64,000 nt of DNA from Acorus gramineus (taxonomy: Eukaryota; Streptophyta; Magnoliopsida; Acorales; Acoraceae): the NCBI GenBank assembly GCA_030737835.1, contig JAUJYN010000049.1, forward strand, positions 358,581-422,580. Direction: 5' to 3'. Every line of letters begins with the position of its first letter. Position 1 is the first letter of the stretch. The notes beneath the pieces are model-generated. The model ran no database searches, was not told the origin of the DNA, and saw nothing but the letters and a program-made list of their open reading frames with translations. A program made the translations under genes and the position numbers. Below, piece by piece: positions 49,920-59,994 of the stretch.

Positions 49920-50069
49920 CGATTTTTATATGATAGATTTTATCTCACAAATTAGATTTTACCTCATAAAATACGATTTTCTAAACAAATGAGTATTTTT
50001 TTGTTAATCAATTAAGAAATCCTATCATATTTTACTAGATTTTATTTAATAAATATTATAATAATATTA

Positions 50070-50411
50070 AATTATTAAAATACATATAGATAAAGGTAGG
50101 ATCTTAAGAAACTAAAAAATTGGTTTTACTGATAACAAATTTAATATATTCTATTTTTAATATTAAAAAAATATAGATAATAATAATTATTTTTTATATT
50201 TAAATTTAAAATTTGAAAGAAATATATTACAAGAAAAAAATTGGTTATTTCAATAAAAACATAATAATCATTTAATCTGTAAATCATATATATAATAGAT
50301 ATAATAACCAATTTCTTATTTTTAGAAATTCAATAAACATATAGATAAAAGTAGATCTTGAAAAACAAAAAACAATGGTTTTAATTATTTTCGAATTTAT
50401 ATATAAATATA

Positions 50412-50443
<32 letters not shown>

Positions 50444-50945
50444 AATATAATATATAATATAATAACCAATTTTTGTTTTTAAGAAATTCAAAATACATAT
50501 AGATAACATTAAATCTTGGAAAACAAAAAAATTGGTTTTAATTATTTCGAATTTATATATATAATAGATATAATAACCAATTTTATATTTTTAGAAGTTC
50601 AAAATACATATAGTAGATAAAAGTAGTTCTTGAAAAACAACAAAATCAGTTTTAATTATTTTTGAATTTAAATATAGAATATATATAATACCCAATTTTG
50701 TATTTTTAGAAATTCAAAATACATATACATAAAATCAGATCTTGTAAAACAAAAAACTTGGTTTTAATTATTTTCAAATGTATATATAAAATAGATATAA
50801 TAACCAAATTTTTATTTTAAAAAATTCAAAATACATATAGATAAAAGTAGATCTTCAAAAACAATAAAATTGGTCTTAATTATTTTTTAATATAAGATAA
50901 TTAATTTTCTCAATTCAAAATTATACTGAGAGTAATTTGGATTTT
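50070..50945 (+). repeat. minisatellite, unit of about 112-115 bp
   Basis: Units contain ATTCAAAATACATATAGATA, then AGATCTTG-AAAAACAA, then TTGGTTTTAATTATTT and TATAATAACCAATTTT. Matching points at about 50331, 50489, 50600, 50715 and 50827 give spacings near 112 bp, except one unit expanded by (AT)n. Diverged units precede 50331. Confidence 0.75.
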
Positions 50946-51079
50946 TATATTTTAATACAAAATATAGATAAAAATGAATCATAAAAACTAAAAAAAAATC
51001 AGGTTATATACATAAATCGGATGAACCATTTCAAAAAAAAAAAAAAAACTATATAAATACCCAACCTCTCATATTCAAT

Positions 51080-53220
51080 TAATTATTTTTTGGTTTCTTG
51101 CGTCTTTATGTGTTTGAAAGATGATTTTGTATTTTTGTATTTTTTTTATTTTTTTATGTTTGATTATGTTTCAATAATATTTAAATTAAAATATTTGGAT
51201 GATGAATGTTATTCATATTTAATATTTTTGAACATTTTATTTGGATATTCTAATAATTGATTTAATGAATGTTTTTTTATTTCAACAAAATTGAAATATA
51301 CATACAAGAGTTATCTTCTAGAGGTTGATTGAAAGAGTAAGATGTTCTTTTTAAATATTTTTATTGTATTTTATTTTTAATATTTAAGTATTGATTTTCT
51401 TTGTAATATTGTATTCATAAAAAAAAACTTATATATAACATTCTACATACTTGCTTGAAGTACATAGAAATATACATCTATTACTTTATTTAATTATTAT
51501 TTATGTCTGTGAATATGAGTTTTTATTTTTTATGTTTTATTTTGTTCTAATAATATTTAGATTCAAAGATTATATGTTTTTGTTTGTTTTTAATAATAAT
51601 TATGTTTTGTGTTTTATTAAAAGAAAAAACACTAGGCAAACTGCAGTTTCACAAATATTTTGATATATAAAAACTAATAAATTTTCATAAATAAGATATT
51701 ATAAGGTAACTAATTAAAATTAATATTATAAGATATCTATATTTTACTATAAAAAGTATTAGAGGGAAAATAATTTATCTGATATTACCCCTTAAAATTC
51801 ATTAAAAGTACAATTATATCTATCAATAAATCTTATTCACATATCTTATATTTTCTCTATATTATCATTTAAAATTAATTAAAACTACAACTATATTCAT
51901 CAATAAATGTTATTCACCTATCCTAAATTTTTTCTAAGGTATCAATTTATACATGAGATCTATTATTTATAATCTCTACGTAAGTATCCTAAATTTTCTC
52001 TAAAAGATATCAATTTAAAAGAAAAAAATTAATAATTTAACATTAGCATAAAACTCCCTAACTAATCATCCCCTAAAAAAATAACCACCTAACCTAATAA
52101 ATACCACAAAAATAGACTAATTATCTATTTTTAAAAAAATGATGCTAAATTGAAAGTGATTTTAGGATAAATATTCAAACCCACTGTCCAATGATTTTAG
52201 GATAAAATCCATTTAAAAATTATTATGTAAATGCCACATTCACCCAATCACTTCTTTTTTTTCCTGGTCTTCCTCTCTTTAGAAAACAGTTTTATTTTTT
52301 ATAATTTATGGTTTATGTTTGGTTATGTTTCAATAATAATTAGGTTAAAAAAATAATTTTAACATTTTTTTTCGATGATTTTTTTTAGGGATGATGAATG
52401 TGCTTAATTTTTAATATTTTTAAATATTTTTACTAGGAATTTATTAATAATAAAAAAATTATAATCCTTTGATTAAATATTTTTATATCTCAGGAGACTT
52501 GATTAATGCATACACGAGTTTGACAAATATAAAAAGTAAATAGTTGTTTTCAATTTTTAAATTTTATTTTTATTATCTTTGATTCATTTGGTTTAGATTG
52601 AGTAATTTCTCTATTGTGCCATCTAAACATTATGCTCATAATCACTAAATTCATGGACACCTGCTTAGAGGTATACAACATAAAAACATTGAATTCCTAA
52701 TAGGATCTTTCTTGATAATTTTAAGATTTTGATAGCAGGTGTCCATCGGTGAAATTGTTCCTAATTGTTTTTGCTTAAGACATTTAAAATTCCTCAGAAA
52801 GTGTCCCCTTTCAATATAATTTATAATCACTTTTATAAAAAATAAAAATACCCCAAACATACCTTAATCATATAATTTATAACCACTTTTATAAAAAAAA
52901 TAAAAATCACACCTATTCACTTCATTTCTTTTTTCTAAGTCTTTATCTTTTTAGAAAATGACTTTAGTTTTTATATTTTTTATATTTTTATAATTTTTGG
53001 TTTACGTTTGGTTATATTTCAATAATAATTAAATTAAATTTCATTTTTTCATTTGCTTTTAGATGATTGTTTTTATGGACGACGAGTGTGTTTTGTTTTT
53101 AATATTTTTGAATATTTTTAGTAGGGATTGCTTAACAATAAAAAAGTTTTAATCCTTTATTTGATTGAATATTTTTAAATATTAGAAGAATTGATTAGTT
53201 TATACATGAATTCAACACAC
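51080..53220 (+). repeat. three diverged direct repeats of a few hundred bp
   Basis: The block TTTATGTTTGGTTATGTTTC-AATAATAATTA with a following GATGATGAATGTG and TTTTTAATATTTTT occurs near 51155, 52320 and 53005. The 52230-52520 and 52905-53220 units also share a leading CACTTC-ATTTCTTTTTTC and a trailing AATCCTTTGATT-like segment. They look like repeated internal parts of the same element family. Confidence 0.5.
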
Positions 53221-54548
53221 AGGAAGAGTACGTAGTGCTTTTCAAAAATTATTTAAAAAATGTAACTCAAAATCAATAAGACATGGATCTAAAATTTGAT
53301 ATAAAAAATGATAAGTTTGGATCAATAACATATAATAAGATAATTAAGTAAAACTGATGTTATAAGATATTTTATCAAATATGTAACTTAAAACTGATAT
53401 AACTACATCTTTAATATTGGAAAGTTATGAATGAATAGTATGTTATAAGATTGATTTAAATTAAAAATTTAGATATGGATTAATAAAATAATATTAAGAT
53501 AAATTTTATTTTAACATATGGATAAATGAGATATGGATAAATAATATTTAAATAAATAAAAATTAAAATATTATGAAATGGAGACAATATATGATTAGTA
53601 AGATATGGATTAATTGATAAAAATACAAAACATTAATTTAAAATTAATAATATAAAAATAATATATTATAAGATAATATCCATATATTAAATTAAAATAG
53701 ATAAGATTAGCATGCTAAGATAGATAATTTTAATATAGATAGGTAATTTTAATATTATTTGTATTGAATAAGTTTAAATTAAACTTAAAGAGAAAATTAT
53801 GATTCAAAATAAATAATATATTTTTAGATTTTCATATGGATAAATTAAAATAGATGAAAATTTTTAATTTTAAATTATTAAATTACGGAGAAATAAATTA
53901 ATTTTTTAGAATGATAATTGATATTATTTAAATTTCCTTAGACGTAGATATTTCAAAATATACAACCAGTCAGTAAAATTGATTTAAATAATTGTACAAA
54001 AAAATATTTGTATCTTATATCTCTAATCTAAGTTCTAAATACAAAATTATTTCTGTTTAAAATTATATTATTAATTTTATTTTATATTTGAAAATTTTGA
54101 AATTATATGTGAAATTTAGGAATTCAAATTTAAACATATAAATTTAATTAATTTTTTTATTAAATGAATATGCGATGTAATGAATTTAAATTTATCAATT
54201 GATCCGAGATCTATTTTTGAATTGCTCATAATGAATTTTTATTTGTGTTATTAATATTATAATATTTATATTTAGGTTCTTATTCAAGATATGATTTTAA
54301 CACATATTCTAATATTCAAAACAAATTAATGTCACAAATAATATTTATATTTCTATTTATATATATTCATTTATTAATATTGTTATGAGCATAAAAATAG
54401 AAATGTCTTGATATTCTTTGTGACTTTAATTGCATGAGACAAATTTACATTAATATTTTATTTTTATATCACGATTATTAATATTATGTATCTATTAAAT
54501 TCTTTCATTTATTCAAGTAGTTTTTCCCTTATAAGATATACATTTGCA

Positions 54549-54589
<41 letters not shown>

Positions 54590-54814
54590 CAATATAATAT
54601 TAACTTCAATATTTAATTAAATAATAATAATTTCAAATAATGTTTATAATAATTCACGTGCATTGCACGTGTGCATTAACTATTTATTAAAAAAAGGCTT
54701 ACTTAAAAATTAGAGGGGCTCAAATAGAGCCACCGTATTATTTTTGAAAACATAAAAGTTTGATAACATTTTAAAAAGTTAAAAAAATAATCATATCACC
54801 TAAAATATTTCATA

Positions 54815-55240
54815 CACAATAGATAATCTATCCTTTTTATATAAAATCAAACCCATGAGTATATGACAAATTCAAAGTTCACGATTAACCTTATCTTATC
54901 AAACCTTATCAATTTTTTTCCGTCAATTTCAACGTGGCCTTTTTTTAAACCTATTTTGAATTAGATTATATAAATTTTTTCGCTTGGCATAAGTTCAAAT
55001 ATCTTTCTTTTAAATTATCTTATCAAATATTTATTATTTGAAATAACTTTATCATTTGGAATAATGTCATATACATCAGATTAATCTATCCCACTTTTTT
55101 TCTAAAATATATATATGACAAATTCATAGTTCAATATCATCTTTATCTTATCAAATCTTTCCAATTTATGTGAAAAAAAATAAAAATAAACGTGGCATTT
55201 GTTGCTAGAACTTATTTTGAGATTTCATATTTAAATTTTA
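54815..55240 (+). repeat. direct duplication, period about 252 bp
   Basis: ATGACAAATTCAAAGTTCA at 54863 and ATGACAAATTCATAGTTCA at 55115, each followed by CTTATCTTATCAAA and an ACGTGGC block. Function unknown. Confidence 0.55.
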
Positions 55241-56189
55241 TTGTTAAGGATGGATACAAATTGGATTATTTAGGTAATTATCATATTCATTAAAATCCCT
55301 ACAACCCTCAAAGATTCTATTTTAATAAATTTTAAATCATATAATATATGTATTTTGTTTCTATTCTATAAGATATCATGTATAACTTAACGGCATGCAT
55401 TAATGGGATATTCAAATTAGATGTTCTTAACATTTTGGATTAAAAAATATGCATCTAACATTTTTTAAAATGAGGCTTTTTTTCTAGAATTCTTTTTTTA
55501 AAATTATAACATGAATTCACACTATATTTGAAAAAAATTGAAAAAAAAAAGGCGAATGGTGTACCTTTTTTTTTTTTGAAGCACTAACACAAATGAAATA
55601 AAAAATGAGATAGATAAAAAACTGGAAGCTATTAAGGATTTCTCGATGCAAGGAAAACGGAGTACGTACTCTTCCCCTTGTATCCAAAATCGGGATTTTG
55701 GGGTGGTTAGGGATTTTCTTTTCCGTTGACTTCATTTTCAAACCCAAACAAATTTCTGTAACTGGTTTTCCTGAAAACTTGCTACATGCAGAGGTTTTAC
55801 ATGAAAACAAACGGACCCAAAGGAAAACTATCCCTACCAATGTTACCCCATTTTGAACCAAAACCACCTCTATTGTACACTCCATAAATACCATTTTGAT
55901 GATACTACCTACCCAAAACTCCAATCACTCGCTCTCTCATGAGCGTCCTCCCCTTCTCTTCCCACCAATCGGCCACTTCTCCAACTCCCATTGCATCCAT
56001 CTGTTGCAGAAATCATCACCGGCGATCTCTCGGATGGCCACCTATTTGTTTCCGTGTGAAATTGATGCCTAGATTACAACAAAGGAGCACACATTTATAT
56101 GAGGTAATGTTTGTTTTATTGGAAAGTTATTTATTTTGTCTTTCTAGTTTTCAATGTTGTAGTAGTATTTTTTTATTATTGTTGTGGTT
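55241..56189. other. intergenic stretch
   Basis: No supported gene. The sequence around 55640-55930 is less AT-rich than its surroundings but shows no protein motif on either strand. Confidence 0.4.
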
Positions 56190-56441
56190 GTATTAGTGGT
56201 GGTGGTACATTGTGGTGTGGTTGTATTGGTGGAGGTTGTGGTTGTGCTAAGTTTAGGGTTTCTTGAAGTTACGGTGGTGGTGGTGGTGGTGTTAGGTTTA
56301 GGATTTTTTGAGGTCATGGTGGTGGTGGTTGATGTGTTAGTGTTATAGTTTGTTGGGATGCTGTTTTTGATGGTTGTGACGATGGCGGTGATGGTTATGC
56401 AATACATATATATTTATATTGTGTGTGTGTGTGTGTGTGTG
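56190..56441. repeat. degenerate (GGT)n and (GT)n tracts
   Basis: GGTGGTGGT-type sequence for about 160 bp, then (GT)11 at about 56420-56441. Similar in composition to 24850-25480, but no longer repeat unit is shared. Confidence 0.7.
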
Positions 56442-56659
56442 TTTGAGTTTTATGTCATATTAAATGTCTAAATTTATTTGTAAACTAATGGAATATATTG
56501 TCTTTTAGGTTTTTTTATTGATTCATTTTGTTATCATTCATAAATTTTAAAGCATCTAAACAATGACCAATGAGTTTAGTTTTTGTGAGACTGTATGGCA
56601 ATGTAGTGAAGTTTATAATTCCTTAGTTATTAATATGGACTGTTGTATCTTAACTGTAG

Positions 56660-58080
56660 AATGAAATCACATCGTTTGTGTCAAATTATGAAGATGTCAT
56701 TGTCAGTATTGACACCACGGAACACTTCACTTGTAAATTGGTAATTGACGATGACATCTTTAACAAATGTGTTTATATATCAAATTTGACAAGTATACCA
56801 ATATTTTGTTTGTTGCAATTGTTTCAGACCTTTAATAATTGCAAAGAATTGATAGAATGGGTGAAGAGAGTTGGCCGATACGATGGAGTAATTGTTGTAA
56901 TTGGTAGGTCTAATATCTCTAACCCTAAGAGGGCTCCACGTGTTATTTTAATATGCGAAAGGGGAGAAAAATAGTTTGACCAACCGCTAAAGATTGACAA
57001 GGGAAAGCCAAAGCGTCAAACTCGCATGAAGAAATGCGCATGTCCATTCAAGCTACAGGCATCCGAAGTCAATGGAAAATTGAGGTTGCATGTATTATGA
57101 GGGATACACAATCATCCCTTGATCATCTACTTGGAAGGTCATTTGTTCGCTGGTGAATTGCTCGAGGAGAAAGTTGAAATCCTACATTGAATGAGCAATA
57201 GAGTAGTGTGCGTCCACGTGACATTCTCACCTATTTGAAGAACAATGACCCCATGAATGTATGTACAATAAGAACGATATATAATTATCAAAAGAATATG
57301 CGAATCTCAAATTAAGACTTGTGGGCGGACCGAGATGCAACAATTCATAAACTTAGTACATCAGCATAGATACATTGAGCATCACCGAATTGATGCAGAT
57401 GGTGACATTTTGATGGAGCTCTTCTTCACATACCCTATGTCCATGAATTTGATGAAGGGTTTTCCAATGGTATTTATGATGGACTGCACATACGAAACCA
57501 ACAAGTATAGATTGCCACTGTTGGAGATTGTCGGAATCAGTACAGGGAAAAAACATTTGCTGCAACATTTGCATATTTGAATTTTGAAAATGAGAAATAC
57601 ATTTGGGACTTGGAATGTTTCAGAGCGTTGTTTGACGAGTGTACCTCTCCCAATGTCATTATCACTGACCATGAGATGGGTTTAATGAATGCCATATCTA
57701 TAGTTTTTCCCATGAGTATGAATTTTTTATGTTGCATGTGCATTGAAATGTGAAAAGGATGTCCTAAAGAATTGTAGGAAAGCATTCAATGATGTGTACA
57801 CATGGGATGCATTCATGGGTGCATGGGCTAAAGCTATGAGGGCACCGAGTGTTGATGAATATTTGGAAAAGCCTTGAACCGCTAGAAGTTGAGTTTCAAC
57901 ACTATCCGTGATAATCTCTTATCTCCATTCGATATAATTAGACAAGCACAAGGAGAAATTCATACATGCTTGGATTGATCAAAACATGCATCTTTTGTTA
58001 ATACGTCCACTAATCGTATTGAAGGTCATCATTCTAAATTCAAGAGGTATTTGCAGACGTCAATAGGTTTTCAAATGACA
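56660..58080 (+). pseudogene. decayed MULE/FAR1-type transposase
   Basis: Translated in changing frames it shows the order expected of plant Mutator-like transposases: an N-terminal segment ending in ILICERG, a FAR1-like zinc-binding motif (CACPFKLQ ... GIHNHPL), then the MULE catalytic domain (MDCTYETNKYRLPLLEIVGI, containing the first catalytic Asp; a later frame gives SPNVIITDHEMGLMNA with the second Asp), and finally a fragment HHSKFKRYLQTSIG. At least five in-frame stops or shifts separate these pieces, and the C-terminal zinc finger is missing. The enzyme would have cut and pasted Mutator-type elements; it cannot be made from this locus. Confidence 0.8.
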
Positions 58081-58369
58081 AAATTATTGATTAGCTAGGG
58101 TTTCAAATGATAAAATCCTTTATCTGCTAGGGTTTTAAAGGATAAAACCATAACACAAACAAGGTCAACAACAAGAAGAAGAAGATGGAGGAAGGGTATT
58201 TACCTTACATTTTAATATCAGGAAGGTGACCGGCCGATGGAACAGTACTGGAGGCAACCAGGGAAAGAGGGGAAGGCGGGTGGAAGACAAGACCGTGATC
58301 GACGGGCATTGTGGACAGCAATCAGAAGAGCTCACAATTGAAGATGGGTCAAAGAGAGAGAAACAAAAT

Positions 58370-58841
58370 TAGGAGTGATAAATGAGCTGAGCTTTGACAT
58401 GTTCAAGCTCGACTCGTTTGTAACTTGGCTCGACTCGGGACCGAGCTTAATTTTGTGTTCAAGCTCATCTCGTTTGACTCGTGAAAAGCTCGATTGAAGC
58501 TCTGCTCGACTCATTTGTAAAGAGTGCTCAAGTGTAAACTCGAACCAAGGCTCGAGCTCGGGCTTGTTTAGCTCTCGTTTAGCTTTAAAAAAGCTCATTT
58601 AACAATTAAAACATGTAGAAAACAGATAACAAGTCAAAAATAGATAATCATATTAAAAAATCATTACTAAACAATCATATTCGAAACGAGCTCGTATAGG
58701 CTCGTGGATTTTCTCAGTCTCGTCTCGTTTACAACTGAGCTTTAAAAATTATTCAAACTCGGCTCATTTATCTCATTAAACGAGCCCGAACGAGCTCCTA
58801 CCAAGCTGGTCACAAGTGGCTTGGTTCGTTTACTACCCCTA
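58370..58841. mobile_element. 472-bp hAT-type MITE rich in GAGCTCG motifs
   Basis: Ends TAGGAGTGATAAATGAGC (left) and TAGGGGTAGTAAACGAACC (right, reverse strand). The flanks AACAAAAT (58362-58369) and AACAGAAT (58842-58849) form an 8-bp duplication with one mismatch, as for hAT. The interior is full of CTCGACTCG / GAGCTCG-type short repeats on both strands, a feature of a widespread plant repeat class. Confidence 0.75.
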
Positions 58842-59059
58842 AACAGAATGTCTAAATGGGTTGGGGGTGGTTTTACATTGTTCACACCTTTGTATTTAAC
58901 ATGTGGTGGTTTTGTAGGTTTCAAAAAGTAGACAGAGTGAGTTTCCTATAGAGGTGATTTTCTGTTAAATGGGGGTGAAAAGAACGGTCCCCAAATTTTT
59001 ATTTATGATAAGTATCATTGAACACCGCATAGACAAATATTAACATATGTATATGTTTT

Positions 59060-59500
59060 GGGGCATGCATTACAAGGGAATAAAGAGCAATGAATAAAGG
59101 GGAATAAGAATAAAAAAGTTGTTTAGAAGAATAAACCCTCATAATCATACTCAGATAAGTTAGATATTTTACGGGGAGCTAAAAATGCTTATCAAGGATT
59201 ATCTATACCAATAGATAAAAATGTTCTTCTCATTTTAAAAAATTATCTCACACAATATTCTTATACACTTCACAAAAATGACATATCTATCATAACACAT
59301 ATATCTCACTCTTATTCTCAAATACAAACAATTCATATAAGGGTAAAATCGTCATATAAAAATTATAAACTCTTATCTATTTTTTATCTACCACTTATCA
59401 TCACATTTTACATGGTGAATTAAACAACAAAAAAATCACGCTAAAATAACTAGAGAAATAGGGAATATGGCGTATCTCCATCACCGAACCAAACAATTTT
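59060..59500 (-). mobile_element. reverse-oriented copy of the 7353-7910 MITE family
   Basis: On the minus strand it shows GGTTCGGTGATGGAG start, TTATTTTAGCGTG, a TTTTTTTGTTGTTTAATTC motif, GATAAGAGTTTATAA, and the TTTTATCTATTGGTATAGATAA block shared with 7353-7910 and 31774-32207. About 500 bp upstream of MND1. Confidence 0.55.
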
Positions 59501-59504
59501 TGGG

Positions 59505-59793
59505 TGTTTGCGTTTACACAGTCCATGAATTTGGATCCAGTTGGATCTGAGTACTATTAGTATCGAATTGCACTGTTAATTAATTGAATTGGATAGTCTA
59601 TGAATCAAACTGTATAATTAATTATTATGTACAGTATCACTATGTGCATTTTCGATCATTAGGTTGTATAATTCGATGGATTGGAAGTGCAATTCGAGAC
59701 ACTGATGTAATGATATCGGGCCTCACTAAATCCAAACCCAGCCCACATTCCCGAACGTGGAGTTATATCCGCCGACTGTCCCAAACGGACCCT
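59505..59793. mobile_element. possible MITE upstream of MND1
   Basis: GGGTGTTTGCGTTTACACAG at the left and GGGTCCGTTTGGGACAGTCG on the reverse strand at the right form a weak inverted repeat around AT-rich DNA. Target duplication not seen. Confidence 0.35.
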
Positions 59794-59899
59794 TAATAAG
59801 AAGACACGGGATATTAAGGTGTGTCTAGTTTGGTCATTTCACGCCCTAATCAATCGAAATAATGGGATTCAAGTAGGGCTATTTTCGTCAACTCAAGAA

Positions 59900-59908
59900 T
59901 TTCCCGCC
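59900..59908 (+). promoter_or_regulatory. E2F-type site upstream of MND1
   Basis: TTTCCCGCC matches the E2F consensus (TTTSSCGC) and lies about 87-95 bp before the ATG, inside the likely core promoter or 5' leader. It would fit S-phase/meiotic expression of a recombination gene. Inference from the motif only. Confidence 0.5.
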
Positions 59909-59994
59909 AGCAAAAACCCGACCATCTCCGCCTTTCCGTCTCTCTGATCTTCCTCTCCAAAATCTTCGCTTCTTCAACTTCGCATGCTTCGAAA

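Larger units (their letters stand above)
49018..54684 (+). mobile_element. Helitron-like non-autonomous element(s)
   Basis: The 5' end TCTATATATA ... ACTATAAAAAGTACGAG is like plant Helitron starts. Near the other side a perfect hairpin CACGTGC-ATT-GCACGTG (54655-54671) is followed, after 8 nt, by CTATT, close to the canonical CTRRT terminus. A second similar start (TCTATATTTTACTATAAAAAG) at about 51733 suggests a nested or duplicated Helitron. No Rep/helicase coding sequence is seen. The (CT)n(TA)n tract at 48999-49042 blurs the exact start. Confidence 0.4.
48389..54735. mobile_element. 6.3-kb AT-rich composite bounded by the 479-bp MITE ends
   Basis: The left end GGGTGTCTCTATTTGCGCCC and the right end, reverse strand, CGGTGGCTCTATTTGAGCCC followed by a shared TAAGTA block, are the same TIR type as at 31213-31691. 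Flanking 9-mers TATCATTTT (48380-48388) and TATTATTTT (54736-54744) agree at 8 of 9 positions. The inside is non-coding and strongly AT-rich; it contains Helitron-like ends, a second long-TIR element and tandem repeats. I read it as a Mutator-type MITE expanded by later insertions. Confidence 0.6.

Noticed and set aside
50070-50945. CRISPR-like array
   Set aside because: Whole units of about 112 bp repeat with no unique spacers, and the genome is that of a plant; it is a minisatellite.
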